A stretch of DNA of 64,000 nt from Bradyrhizobium sp. Rc3b (GTDB lineage Bacteria; Pseudomonadota; Alphaproteobacteria; Rhizobiales; Xanthobacteraceae), in the NCBI RefSeq assembly GCF_900114915.1, contig NZ_FOUS01000002.1:620001-684000 (forward strand). The letters run 5' to 3'. The notes under the pieces are model-generated. The model made no database searches, had not been told where the DNA came from, and worked only from the letters and a program-made list of their open reading frames with translations. Each line of letters opens with the position of its first letter. Position 1 is the stretch's first letter. Below, piece after piece: positions 17,187 to 25,929 of the stretch. The position numbers were made by a program, and so were the translations under genes.

Positions 17187-17924
17187 ATGGAAAAAGCCCA
17201 CGACGTGCTGATCCGGAACCTGAGCGAGCACACCGCGCTCACCGGGGAGGATCTCGACGAGATCCGCGCGCTCACCTTCACGCAGCGCGATGTCGCGCCC
17301 AACGAGGATTTCATCCGCCAGGGCGAGGAGCCTGAACATTCGGCGCTGGTCGTCTCCGGCATGGTGGCGCGTTACCATCTGCTCGGCAGCGGGGGACGGC
17401 AATATCTCGCGTTCCATATCTCCGGTGACCTCCCGGACTCCCAGGGGCTGTTCATCGACCAGATGGACCATGGGCTCTCCGCGCTCGGGCACGCCTCGGT
17501 CGCCTTCATCCCGCATCGCGAATTGTTCATAGCCTTCCGGCGCCGGCCCACTTTCGCGCTCTCGGTCTGGCGCGAGACGCTGCTCGATGCCTCGATCTTT
17601 CGCGAGGCCATCACCAACAACAGCGCCCGGCCGATGCAGGCGCGTATGGCGCACCTATTCTGCGAACTGTTCTACCGCGCCCGCGCCGCGCAGCTCGTCC
17701 GCGGCAATCGCTTCCGCCTGCCCATCAGCCTGGTGCAGCTCGGCGAGACGCTCGGCATGGCGATCGCGACCGTGAACCGGACGCTCGCTGACCTCAGGCG
17801 GGGCGGCACCATGGATCTGCGCGACGGGGAGCTCATCGTCCTGAAATGGCGCGAGCTGCAGCGGCTCGGCGATTTCAGCCCGGCCTATCTGCATCTGAAA
17901 CGCCAGTCGCCACCGGAGGGGTGA
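17187..17924 (+). CDS. Crp/Fnr family transcriptional regulator (second of three)
   Basis: The 245-aa protein has an N-terminal effector domain with FIRQGEEPEHSALVVSGMVARY and the turn GDLPDSQ, then a winged-helix DNA-binding domain with SLVQLGETLGMAIATVNRT at about 190-210. No Fnr-type N-terminal cysteines. It is a paralogue of the protein at 16075 and is transcribed divergently from that gene pair; the shared 159-bp promoter region makes cross-regulation plausible. The start MEKAHDVLIRNL is the only well-placed one. Confidence 0.9.
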   Translation: MEKAHDVLIRNLSEHTALTGEDLDEIRALTFTQRDVAPNEDFIRQGEEPEHSALVVSGMVARYHLLGSGGRQYLAFHISGDLPDSQGLFIDQMDHGLSALGHASVAFIPHRELFIAFRRRPTFALSVWRETLLDASIFREAITNNSARPMQARMAHLFCELFYRARAAQLVRGNRFRLPISLVQLGETLGMAIATVNRTLADLRRGGTMDLRDGELIVLKWRELQRLGDFSPAYLHLKRQSPPEG

Positions 17925-17937
17925 GGCCGCAAAGATG

Positions 17938-18042
17938 CTAGAGCATAATCCGGAAAAGTGCGCAGCGGTTTTCCGAAAAGATCATGATTGAACAACAACC
18001 TAAAGCGGGATGACGATGCATCCTGATCGCATCGCGCTTTAG
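17938..18042. repeat. Composite double-hairpin repeat, copy 2 (inverted)
   Basis: This is the same element as at 5396 and 52293 but reversed: CTAGAGCATAATCCGGAAAA opens hairpin 2, then a spacer AACAACAAC, then hairpin 1 closing with ATCGCGCTTTAG at 18031-18042. It fills the gap between convergent crp/fnr genes. Its right end supplies the TAA stop (complement of 18039-18041) of the minus-strand gene. Confidence 0.85.
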
Positions 18043-18758
18043 CCATCGGCAGGTGACGCTCCGCCCAGCACCTCGTCAAAGTGCTTCCTCACCCAATCAT
18101 TGCAGCAGCAGGCTCTGGCTTCGAGCGCTGTCCCGTCGAGGATCAGGATGGCGCCGCGGCGGGTCGCGAGGATGCGCCTTGCCTTGAACATCTGGATGAC
18201 GCGGCTGGCATAGCTGCGGGAGACGCCGAGCATGCCGGCGAGCTGCTCGTGGGTGAGGGGGATCTCGGCGCCGCCGATACTCTCCTTCGCGGAGATGATC
18301 CACTTGGCGGCGCGCTGCTCGATCGAATGCGCCGCGTTGCAGGCCGCCGTCTGCAGCAGCTGCGCGAATTGGCAGTCGGCGTAGCGCGAAAAGACCTCGT
18401 GGAGCGTGGCTGACCGCTGCTGTGCCTGCTCAAGCGCGCGCAGCGGCAGACGGACGAGGCTGCCGCCCAGCTTCACGACGATGCGTGAATAAGCCAGCGA
18501 AGGGTTGCGGCCTGCGGCAATGCCCACCGCACCCTCGCGGCCCACCAGCAGGCTTTCGACCTCGCGATCGTCCTCGACCGGCACGGCGAACGACACGAGT
18601 GCGGGACCGCAGGGAAAATGCACCGCCGCCACGTCGTCGCCGGCGTGATGCAGAACGTGGCTCGCCGCGAGTTCGACCGGCTGAAGGTGAGGCGCGAGCA
18701 ATTCGAAATCCTGGTGGGTGAGCTGCCGGAGCAGATCGTTCGGGGGCCGACCGGTCAC
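18039..18758 (-). CDS. Crp/Fnr family transcriptional regulator (third)
   Basis: A GTG at 18758 (start MTGRPPNDLLRQL) gives 239 aa, the normal family length; the frame is open for 71 more codons upstream to an ATG at 18971, but that part is basic and unlike the family. There is a cyclic-nucleotide-type sensor domain and a winged helix with LTHEQLAGMLGVSRSYASRVI at about 168-188. It ends in a three-Cys run, ACCCNDW, at 216-222. It belongs to a different subfamily from the two regulators to its left. Its TAA stop is formed by the adjoining hairpin repeat. Confidence 0.8.
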   Translation of the reverse strand: MTGRPPNDLLRQLTHQDFELLAPHLQPVELAASHVLHHAGDDVAAVHFPCGPALVSFAVPVEDDREVESLLVGREGAVGIAAGRNPSLAYSRIVVKLGGSLVRLPLRALEQAQQRSATLHEVFSRYADCQFAQLLQTAACNAAHSIEQRAAKWIISAKESIGGAEIPLTHEQLAGMLGVSRSYASRVIQMFKARRILATRRGAILILDGTALEARACCCNDWVRKHFDEVLGGASPADG

Positions 18759-19098
18759 AGTTGCGTCTCTGGGCTGGCCGGGAATCGGCGCCAGCCAGAA
18801 CCCTACGTTTCCATGGCGGAACCGACGGTTCCAAAGTGCACACAAGCGGCCGTTGCATAGTTGAGATGCTGGCGCGCGGTCTTTGCGGACTTCCGGAAGG
18901 TTGGGAGCGAGGCTGCATGCGTGCGCTGCCCGGCAGCGTTGATCTGGCGAGGTCTGTTCAGGAGTGAACATAGCGGGCTTGCGGATTGGCGTAGCGTGTG
19001 GCGCCGAGCGCCGTACTTCGTGCGCTTTGCCCGAGGACCGCTGGCCTCAATCCGCCAAAACGCCGCCGGGCCGGCGGCCCGAGGGGCGGCGAAGATCA
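18759..19098. other. Intergenic region, 340 bp, no gene seen
   Basis: This should hold the promoter of the minus-strand crp/fnr gene. A single FNR-type half site (TTGATCTGG at about 18943) is present, but its partner half is not conserved. No hairpin or RNA gene was recognised. If the crp/fnr gene used the ATG at 18971, most of this gap would be coding. Confidence 0.35.
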
Positions 19099-19335
19099 TC
19101 AGCCGAAGCGTGCTTCGCGATCCCACGAGGATCGGCGCATCGCCGCGTGCGCGCGATAGGCGTCGATCGCCTTGTTGGCGAGCATCAGCTGCCGGCGTTC
19201 GCCGGTTTTGAGCTGACCTTCGATGGCGTCGAGAATGACGTTGGCGCTCTCGTCTGGCGGGCCGAGCTCGCCGCTCTGCTCCAGGCAGCTCCAGGCGATG
19301 AAGAATGCGCTTTCGACGGTGCAGCGAATGGACAT
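19099..19335 (-). CDS. Small hypothetical protein, 78 aa
   Basis: The start MSIRCTVESAFFIAWSCLEQ is chosen; the frame extends upstream into the alcohol dehydrogenase region with a shadow-like composition. The protein is helical with two Cys and an amphipathic LDAIEGQLKTGERRQLMLANKAIDAYRAH segment (cited in part). It lies 74 bases after the alcohol dehydrogenase and may be in the same transcript. No family recognised. Confidence 0.6.
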   Translation of the reverse strand: MSIRCTVESAFFIAWSCLEQSGELGPPDESANVILDAIEGQLKTGERRQLMLANKAIDAYRAHAAMRRSSWDREARFG

Positions 19336-19409
19336 GCGCTGCCAACGCGGCGGGGCCGCAGGCGTTCCGTCACGCGGGCCCAACTTGCGTCGGGCCCGCT
19401 GCGCGCGGC

Positions 19410-20468
19410 TCAGTTCTTCAGCACGATGCGGCCGACGACCTTGCCGGCACGAAGCTGGTCGATCCATTTCTGGACATCGCCCATCGGCTCCTCGCGCATC
19501 GGCGTCGGCTTGATCTTGCCGGCGCGCGCCAGCGCCATCAGCTCCTGGGCCTCGTTGAGCGTTCCGACCATGAAACCCTCGATGGTCATGCGCTTGTAGA
19601 CCCATTGCACCATCGGCAATGTGAACTGGCCGCCCATCAGGCCGGAGACCACGATCTTGCCGCCGCGCGCGGCGACCGCGACCGCGAAGGCCATCGACTT
19701 CTCGTTGCCGGCGAAATCGACGATCTCGTCGAAGCCGCCTTCGGTCTCCTTCAGGATGCGCTTGATCACGTCGGGCTCGGACGGATCATAGGCATTGGCG
19801 GCGCCGTTGTTCAGCGCGGTCTCGCGCGCGGCCGGCGAGAGGTCGGCGACCGTGATCGGCTGCTTGAACATCGCCTGCGCGAACGACAGGCCCATCATGC
19901 CGACGCCGCCGAGACCGATCAGCAGCAGGTTGCGTTGGCGCGGGCGGTCGACCAGGCGCTTGAGCGCGCCATAGGCGGTGACGCCGGAGCACATCAAGGT
20001 CGCGGCCTGGTTGACGGGCAGGGGATCGTAGTCGAGCAGATATTTCGCGTCGGGCACCAGCACGTGGGTGGCGAAGCCGCCATCGATGGAGACGCCGAGG
20101 AAGCGCTGCTTCACGCAGAGATTCTCGTCGCCATTGGCGCAGTCGCGGCACTGGCCGCAGCCGATCCAGGGGAAGACGGCCTTCTTCGCGCCAATGAGGC
20201 CGGCCGGCACGTCGGGGCCGACTTCGTCGACGACACCTGCGATCTCGTGGCCGAGCGTGAAGGGCAGCGTCATGCCGCGCGTGGTGTCGAGCTTCTTGCC
20301 GCCGCCGAGATCGGCGTAGCCGTCCTGGATGTGCAGGTCGGAATGGCAGAGGCCGCAACGCTCGATGCGCACCAGCACTTCGGCGCCTTTCGGCTTGGGC
20401 GTGTCGACGATGGTCTCGCACAGCGGCGCATCGAACTTGACCAGGGACTGCCGACGCATCAACGCCAT
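19410..20468 (-). CDS. Zinc-dependent alcohol dehydrogenase
   Basis: This is a medium-chain dehydrogenase (352 aa) that would oxidise an alcohol or reduce an aldehyde with NAD(P). Catalytic zinc ligands: Cys in GLCHSDLH and His in GHEIAG. The structural-zinc lobe is present (CGQCRDCANGDENLC, four Cys). The Rossmann motif is GLGGVGMMGL. GGAGGAAG precedes the ATG. The substrate is unknown. A hairpin repeat lies 31 bases upstream, separating it from rsmA. Confidence 0.93.
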   Translation of the reverse strand: MALMRRQSLVKFDAPLCETIVDTPKPKGAEVLVRIERCGLCHSDLHIQDGYADLGGGKKLDTTRGMTLPFTLGHEIAGVVDEVGPDVPAGLIGAKKAVFPWIGCGQCRDCANGDENLCVKQRFLGVSIDGGFATHVLVPDAKYLLDYDPLPVNQAATLMCSGVTAYGALKRLVDRPRQRNLLLIGLGGVGMMGLSFAQAMFKQPITVADLSPAARETALNNGAANAYDPSEPDVIKRILKETEGGFDEIVDFAGNEKSMAFAVAVAARGGKIVVSGLMGGQFTLPMVQWVYKRMTIEGFMVGTLNEAQELMALARAGKIKPTPMREEPMGDVQKWIDQLRAGKVVGRIVLKN

Positions 20469-20498
20469 ATTTCTTCCTCCGAAATTATCTCATTGTTT

Positions 20499-20547
20499 GA
20501 GCATGATCTCGTTCGGAAAACCGCTTCACACTTTTCCGGATCATGCT
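20499..20547. repeat. Single-hairpin intergenic repeat, copy 3
   Basis: Outer arms GCATGATC (20501-20508) and GATCATGC (20539-20546) enclose CGGAAAA and TTTTCCG. This is hairpin 2 of the composite element without hairpin 1. Read on the minus strand, GCATGATCC runs directly out of rsmA and its TGA is the rsmA stop codon. Confidence 0.85.
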
Positions 20548-21398
20548 TCTTCGGTTCGTATATTGGCCAATTCACAGGCCATGGCAACAAAGCCGGATAT
20601 CGGAATGGTCTCCGCGCGACGCGTCGCATCGACGCCGGCGGCGGCGGCGAGCCGCGCCGGATCGGCGCCGAGCGATTTCAGGCTCTGCCGCAACATTTTC
20701 CGGCGCTGACCGAAGGCGGCGGCGGCGACCTGTTCGAGCAGCCTGCGATCGCAAGGGAGAGGCTCGGCGCGCGGCGTGAGGCGCACGACGGAGGAGGTGA
20801 CCTTCGGCGGCGGCACGAAGGCGGACGGCGCAATGTCGAACAGGATCTTGGTCTCGCAGCGCCAATTGGCGAGCACGCCGAGCCGGCCATAGGCCTCCTC
20901 GTCCTCGCGCGCGACGATGCGCTCGCCGACCTCGCGCTGGAACATCAGCACCATCATATCGTACCAGGGCGGCCAGGGCTCGGTGGTGAGCCAGCCGATC
21001 AGGAGCTGGGTCGCGATGTTGTAGGGCAGGTTGGCGACGATCTTCGCGCGTTCGCCATTGAGCAGCGGGCGGGGATCGAAGGTCATGGCATCGCCATGCA
21101 CGATCTCGAGCCTGTCAGGATAGCGCGCGGAAATATCCTGCAAGGCCGGGATCGCCCGCTCGTCATGCTCGATGGCGATGACGCGCTTCGCGCCGAGCGC
21201 AAGCAGCGCGCGTGTCAGCCCGCCCGGGCCGGGGCCGATCTCGACGATCGTGGAATCGTCGAGCGGTGCTGCGGCGCGCGCGATGCGGGCGGTGAGATTG
21301 AGGTCGAGCAGGAAATTCTGGCCGAGCGATTTGCGCGCCGACAGCGCGTGCTGGCGAATGACCTCGCGGAGCGGCGGGAGGTCGTCGATCGCGCTCAT
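20541..21398 (-). CDS. rsmA: 16S rRNA (adenine1518/1519-N6)-dimethyltransferase
   Basis: RsmA (KsgA) dimethylates two adjacent adenosines in helix 45 of 16S rRNA late in 30S assembly. SAM-binding: GQNFLLD at 26-32 and [11 protein letters not shown] at 52-62; catalytic motif NLPYN at 123-127. Length, 285 aa, is usual. Its ATG overlaps the pdxA stop (ATGA), so the two genes are translationally coupled. The 3' end runs into the hairpin repeat, which provides the final Ala codon and the stop. Confidence 0.97.
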   Translation of the reverse strand: MSAIDDLPPLREVIRQHALSARKSLGQNFLLDLNLTARIARAAAPLDDSTIVEIGPGPGGLTRALLALGAKRVIAIEHDERAIPALQDISARYPDRLEIVHGDAMTFDPRPLLNGERAKIVANLPYNIATQLLIGWLTTEPWPPWYDMMVLMFQREVGERIVAREDEEAYGRLGVLANWRCETKILFDIAPSAFVPPPKVTSSVVRLTPRAEPLPCDRRLLEQVAAAAFGQRRKMLRQSLKSLGADPARLAAAAGVDATRRAETIPISGFVAMACELANIRTEEA

Positions 21399-22435
21399 CG
21401 GCTTTGCGAAGCCGCCATGCGGCTGGCCAGCTGAAGCGCCGCGATCAGGCTGGCCGGATTGGCCTTGCCGGTGCCGGCGATGTCGAAGGCGGTGCCGTGA
21501 TCGGGTGAGGTGCGGATGAAGGGCAGGCCGAGCGTGACGTTGACGGCGTCGTCGAAGGCGACGGTCTTGATCGGGATCAGCGCCTGGTCGTGATACATGC
21601 AGATTGCGCAGTCATAGGTGCTGCGCGCGGCCTCGTGGAACATGGTGTCGGCGGGCAGCGGCCCCCTGGTCTCGATGCCGTCGCCACGCAACACCTTAAG
21701 CGCCGGGGCGATGATCGTCTGCTCCTCGTGACCGAGCGAGCCGTCCTCGCCGGCATGCGGATTGAGGCCGGAGACCGCGATACGCGGCTGCGCGATGCCG
21801 AAGCGCGATTTCAGCTCGGCTGCGACGATGCGCACGGTCGAGACGATCAGCTCGCTGGTGAGCTCTGCCAGCGCATCGCGAATCGAGACGTGGATGGTCA
21901 CGGGCACCACGGCAAGCCGAGGCGACCACAGCATCATCACCGGCTGCGGCACGCGGCCGCCTTCCGCGGCGAGCTCGGCGAGGAATTCGGTGTGGCCGGG
22001 ATGACGGAAGCCTGAGCGGTAGAGCACGCTCTTGGCGATCGGATTGGTGACGACGGCGCCGGCGCGGCCCTCGCGGACATCGGTGACCGCCTGCCGGATC
22101 GAGGCGAGCGCGGCCGGCGCGCTCGATGCGTCGGGCTTGCCGGGCTCGGCGGTCGCGCGCTCGCCGGTGGCGACCACGGGGAGGGCATCGGTGAAGGCGG
22201 AAGCGGACTCGCCGGGGCTCACCGCCGCGGTCCTGACGTCGGCCCCCAGCGCGGCGGCGAGCGCCTTGGCGCGCCGGGCGATCAGCGCCTCGTCGCCGAG
22301 CAGATAGAAGGCGGGCAGGTTCAGTTCACGGCGCCGGAGCCAGGCTGCGATCGTGATGTCGGGGCCGATGCCGGCGGGCTCTCCCAGGGTCAGGGCAAGG
22401 GGAAGGCTATGCGGTTTGGCTGCGCGATTGGCCAT
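21395..22435 (-). CDS. pdxA: 4-hydroxythreonine-4-phosphate dehydrogenase
   Basis: PdxA oxidises 4-phosphohydroxy-threonine in the DXP-dependent route to pyridoxal phosphate. The start [20 protein letters not shown] gives 346 aa and begins inside the surA-like stop (TGATG), as expected for a coupled pair. Family features: [12 protein letters not shown] at 16-27, the metal histidines in [18 protein letters not shown] and MYHDQALIP, and [16 protein letters not shown]. The surA-pdxA-rsmA order is conserved across proteobacteria. Confidence 0.97.
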   Translation of the reverse strand: MANRAAKPHSLPLALTLGEPAGIGPDITIAAWLRRRELNLPAFYLLGDEALIARRAKALAAALGADVRTAAVSPGESASAFTDALPVVATGERATAEPGKPDASSAPAALASIRQAVTDVREGRAGAVVTNPIAKSVLYRSGFRHPGHTEFLAELAAEGGRVPQPVMMLWSPRLAVVPVTIHVSIRDALAELTSELIVSTVRIVAAELKSRFGIAQPRIAVSGLNPHAGEDGSLGHEEQTIIAPALKVLRGDGIETRGPLPADTMFHEAARSTYDCAICMYHDQALIPIKTVAFDDAVNVTLGLPFIRTSPDHGTAFDIAGTGKANPASLIAALQLASRMAASQSR

Positions 22436-23385
22436 CAGCGGTTGCGATATTCGATCATCGCCGCCTTGCGGAGCTCGTCGAGATAGGCCTTCTGGGTCTT
22501 CTCGTACTTCTCCTGATACATCTTCTCGCGGACCTCGCGCTTCTTCGGCGTGTCGATCATGGTCGGCTTGCGCGAGCACAGCACCACCATCTCGATGCCG
22601 TTCTTGGTCATCTCGGGCGCGGTCAAATGGCCGATCGGGGTGTCGTCGAGCACCTTGCGCAGCGCTTCCGGCAGCTCTGCGGTAGTCTTGGTGACGCTGT
22701 CGCGGATGGTGGCGTTCGGCGTCGAGCGGAACAGCGAGTTGGCTTCCTCGCAGCTTCCGACGCGCGCGCGATAGCTCTCGGCTTCCTTCTTGCGTGTTTC
22801 CAGGAACGCCGCGGACGAGCCGCGCGGCACGATCAGCACGATCGGCTGCATCTTGTATTCGGTGCCTTCGATCTGGAGCTTGTCGCCGGTCTGGGCCTGC
22901 ACGGCCTGCGCGACGTCGCGCTCGCCGACCAGCAGCTTCTCCTTGAAGCGGCCGCGCACCAGGCTGGTCCAGACCATCTCGGCCTTCATGCGGCCCTTCA
23001 GCGTCTCGGGACGGACGCCTTTGGATTCGAGCGACTTGGTGAGCTGGTCCGGCGTGATGCGCATGCGCTGCGCCATGCCTTCGTAGGACTGGTTGATGTC
23101 GGAGATGCCGGGGTCGACCCCGTACTTCTTGCCCTCCTTCATCTTCACCTTGTCGTCGATCAGCTCGTTGATGACCTCCTGCCGGCTCGGGGTCTTCTGC
23201 GTCGTCAGCTGGTCGAGCTTGGAGCGCTGCTCGATGTCGAAATCGGTGATCGGGTCGCCGTTGACCATGACGACGATGTTCTGCGCGCGCGACGGCGAGG
23301 GCAGTCCGGTCAGGACCAGTCCGGCAGCGATGGCGAGGAGGAGGCGGAAGACGGGCAATGGGGTCGTCATGATTGTCGCTCGCAT
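22435..23385 (-). CDS. SurA-like periplasmic chaperone
   Basis: The protein has a signal peptide (about 1-34, ending SPSRAQN) and a SurA N-terminal domain (VVMVNGDPITDFDIEQRSKL, INELIDDKVKM), with one degenerate parvulin-like segment and a long charged C-terminus. At 316 aa it is shorter than the E. coli protein (428 aa), consistent with loss of one rotamase domain. It should escort outer-membrane proteins across the periplasm. It sits between lptD, a known SurA client in E. coli, and pdxA. Confidence 0.88.
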   Translation of the reverse strand: MRATIMTTPLPVFRLLLAIAAGLVLTGLPSPSRAQNIVVMVNGDPITDFDIEQRSKLDQLTTQKTPSRQEVINELIDDKVKMKEGKKYGVDPGISDINQSYEGMAQRMRITPDQLTKSLESKGVRPETLKGRMKAEMVWTSLVRGRFKEKLLVGERDVAQAVQAQTGDKLQIEGTEYKMQPIVLIVPRGSSAAFLETRKKEAESYRARVGSCEEANSLFRSTPNATIRDSVTKTTAELPEALRKVLDDTPIGHLTAPEMTKNGIEMVVLCSRKPTMIDTPKKREVREKMYQEKYEKTQKAYLDELRKAAMIEYRNR

Positions 23386-23439
23386 GTCAGCCGCGTCGAG
23401 CCTGTGATGGGGGCAAGCGCGGCCGGCACTTCAAACCGT

Positions 23440-25929
23440 TCACTGGAGGCCGGCGGAACTGCTGGTCGTCGACGAGGTCGCCAGCGTGCGCAGGCCGATC
23501 TGGAACATGAACGCATGGCTCAGCACGGGCGGCGCGGTGCCCGCCGAATAGCTATACGAAGTTACGTAGTTCGCCGCCAGCACGAAGCAATCGTCGACAT
23601 AGCCGGCACCAAGCACATACTGGTTGATCTTGTTGGCCTCGAGGTCCCACCGCGCCGAGCCCGACACCACCCAGTTGGTCGCAACCTTTATGGAGCCCGA
23701 GGTCAGGATGCCCTCGCGGCGGGTCAGATAGCCAAGCTCCGGCTGCGCCGCGTAACTGCCGTACAGCACGCTGACCGCCCAGCGATTGAAGTTGGCGCGG
23801 CCTTCCGCCTCGAAGCGCTGCACGTTCCAGGTCTGCTCGTCCATGCGGGAGCGGACGCTGAACGTGTAGGTGCTGTTGGGCGAGTAGCTGGCGCTCGCGA
23901 CGTAATCGGAACGCGGCTTGTCCAGGCCGGAATTGAGGCCGGTATTGATGGGGTCCTGGACCGCGAACGAGTTCATGCCGAACAGCTGGTAGGACTGGCC
24001 GAACAGGGCCTTGACGGCGCCGCCCTTGTCGAACTGCGTGGTGGACTGCACGCCGACATTGGCGCGGCCGCCGCCCTCGACGCGGTCGTAGCCGGAGAAC
24101 TTGTCGACGCTGAACAGGTTCGAGGCGTCGAACACCATGCTCTGGGCGTCCTCGTTCGGGAGCTTGCCTGCATAGGTCTCGTTCGGCCGGATGATGATCT
24201 GCGCGATCGGCTCGACGGTGGTCGAGCCCCAGGGCTGAACGTTGATGAAGGGGTAGCGGTATTCCAGGCCCACGGTCGGCATCAGGCGGAACGCCTGGGT
24301 GTCGCCGATGGGAAGATAGTTCGACACGCCCGGCTGGTTGGAGACCGAGGAGTTGATCGCGTCGGCGCGCAGGCTGGCGAACGGCGTCCAGATCTGGCCG
24401 AGCGGATCGGTAAAGGATTTGCGCCACTGCGCCTCGGCCGTGAGGCGGGTGTAGGTGCCGGGGAAGCCGCGCAGCAGGCACTGTGACGGCGTGCGGGCGA
24501 GCGGATCGGCCGACGCCGTCGTGCACAGGCTGTTGGTGTTCGCGATCGTGGTGATCGGATCGAACACCGCCTGGTCACGCGACAGGTTCACGAAATTGGT
24601 CTTGTAGCTGAACTCGCCGCCGAACACCGGGTAGTTGAGCACGTTGGAGTAGTCGATCACCGGATAGACGATCGGCACCTGGCTCTGGTTACCCGAATAG
24701 CTCAGCCAGTACATCGTGCGCGCGTCGAAGAAGCTGCGGTTGCCGACGCCGGTCAGATAGAGCTGCGACAGCGCCTCCGTCGGCAGCAGCAGGAACGAGC
24801 CGAGCGGATCGCGGTACTGGTAGAGCCGGTAGTCCGAGAAGAAATAGTAGTCGGACATCAGGACGCCGTCCCAACCCCAGACCCATTTGTCGTTCAGCGC
24901 GAACTGACCCTTGGTGTCGACGGCGCCGCGGAACTGCTTGTCGCCCGGCTGCCCGGCAAACGCGCCGGGATCGAGCTGGTCGATGCCATAGGCGCGGATC
25001 TGGTAGGCGCCGTCGATCAGGCGCTGCCGGAATTCTCCCTGCAGCAGCACGCCTTGCCGCGACAAGAAGCGGGGGTTGATGGTCGCGTCCATGTCGGGCG
25101 CGATCGCCCAATAATAGGGAACCTCGACGCCATAACCCGTGTTCGACGTGCCGGAAACATAGCCCGGCATCAGGAAGCCGCTCTTGCGCTTCACGGTCGG
25201 GTCGGGCGTCGAGAAATAGGGCATGTAGGCGAGCGGCACACCGAAGAATTCGATCTGCGCCGTCTCGAAATACAGCATCTTCTCCTGCTGGTCGTGGATG
25301 ATGCGCGCACCCTTGACCTGCCACAGCGGCGGCTTTTTCGGATCGTCCTTACACGGCGCGCAGGCCGTGTAGACGCCGTTCTCGAACACCGTGTAATTGC
25401 CGCTGGAGCGGTCGGCGCGGCTCGCGGCCATGCGGGTCTGGTCGGCGGTGTCCACACGCAGCGAATCGACGAAACCGTCGCGGTAATCGTCGGAGAGATC
25501 CATGATCTCGGCATAGGTGATCTTGCCGTCAGCATCCGTCATGCGGATGTTGCCTTCGGCATGCAGCCGCTTGGTCTTCTGGTCGTAGATGACCTTGTCG
25601 GCCTCGACGCTGGTGCCGTTGTAGAACAGCTGGACGTTACCGACCGCGGAGACGCGCGAATTGTTGTAGTCGTAGTCGACCTCGGTCGCCTGAACCAGCA
25701 TCTGGTTGTCGTTGGCTGCTTTCGGCGGCTTCGGACGCGGCGGCAGCGGATTATAGGTGAAGCTCTGGGCCGAGGCGGGGGCCACGGCGGCAACATCGAT
25801 CAGCGCGCCGAGCGATGCCACGGCAGCGACAGCCATCATGAGCCTGCGAAGAGACAAGCCGGACCCGTTCGCGCGCATCACGATGCGGCGCGTCAAACGA
25901 GACACGGGTCCTCGATGGACGGCAGTCAC
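23440..25929 (-). CDS. lptD: LPS-assembly protein LptD
   Basis: LptD is the outer-membrane barrel that inserts lipopolysaccharide into the outer leaflet, working with LptE. The GTG at 25929 is chosen: AGGAGG lies 7 bases upstream and it overlaps the lptG stop by one base (TAGTG). Length is 829 aa. There is a long signal region (about 1-54, ending PASAQS), an OstA/LptA-like beta-jellyroll (VQATEVDYDYNN to about 200), then a barrel of alternating aromatic strands. Cys pairs occur at YTACAPC and later in the barrel, as needed for the disulphides of this family. Confidence 0.95.
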   Translation of the reverse strand: MTAVHRGPVSRLTRRIVMRANGSGLSLRRLMMAVAAVASLGALIDVAAVAPASAQSFTYNPLPPRPKPPKAANDNQMLVQATEVDYDYNNSRVSAVGNVQLFYNGTSVEADKVIYDQKTKRLHAEGNIRMTDADGKITYAEIMDLSDDYRDGFVDSLRVDTADQTRMAASRADRSSGNYTVFENGVYTACAPCKDDPKKPPLWQVKGARIIHDQQEKMLYFETAQIEFFGVPLAYMPYFSTPDPTVKRKSGFLMPGYVSGTSNTGYGVEVPYYWAIAPDMDATINPRFLSRQGVLLQGEFRQRLIDGAYQIRAYGIDQLDPGAFAGQPGDKQFRGAVDTKGQFALNDKWVWGWDGVLMSDYYFFSDYRLYQYRDPLGSFLLLPTEALSQLYLTGVGNRSFFDARTMYWLSYSGNQSQVPIVYPVIDYSNVLNYPVFGGEFSYKTNFVNLSRDQAVFDPITTIANTNSLCTTASADPLARTPSQCLLRGFPGTYTRLTAEAQWRKSFTDPLGQIWTPFASLRADAINSSVSNQPGVSNYLPIGDTQAFRLMPTVGLEYRYPFINVQPWGSTTVEPIAQIIIRPNETYAGKLPNEDAQSMVFDASNLFSVDKFSGYDRVEGGGRANVGVQSTTQFDKGGAVKALFGQSYQLFGMNSFAVQDPINTGLNSGLDKPRSDYVASASYSPNSTYTFSVRSRMDEQTWNVQRFEAEGRANFNRWAVSVLYGSYAAQPELGYLTRREGILTSGSIKVATNWVVSGSARWDLEANKINQYVLGAGYVDDCFVLAANYVTSYSYSAGTAPPVLSHAFMFQIGLRTLATSSTTSSSAGLQ

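Noticed and set aside
18943..18956. TTGATCTGG as part of a FixK/FNR box
   Set aside because: The second half-site (expected ATCAA) reads CGAGG, so the box is not complete.
19305..21434. Long plus-strand frame opposite the alcohol dehydrogenase and rsmA
   Set aside because: Antisense shadow of clear enzymes, with no ribosome binding site and a His/Asp/Gly-rich artificial composition.
22627..24486. Plus-strand frame opposite surA-like and lptD
   Set aside because: Antisense to two real genes and without any protein-like hydrophobic core.
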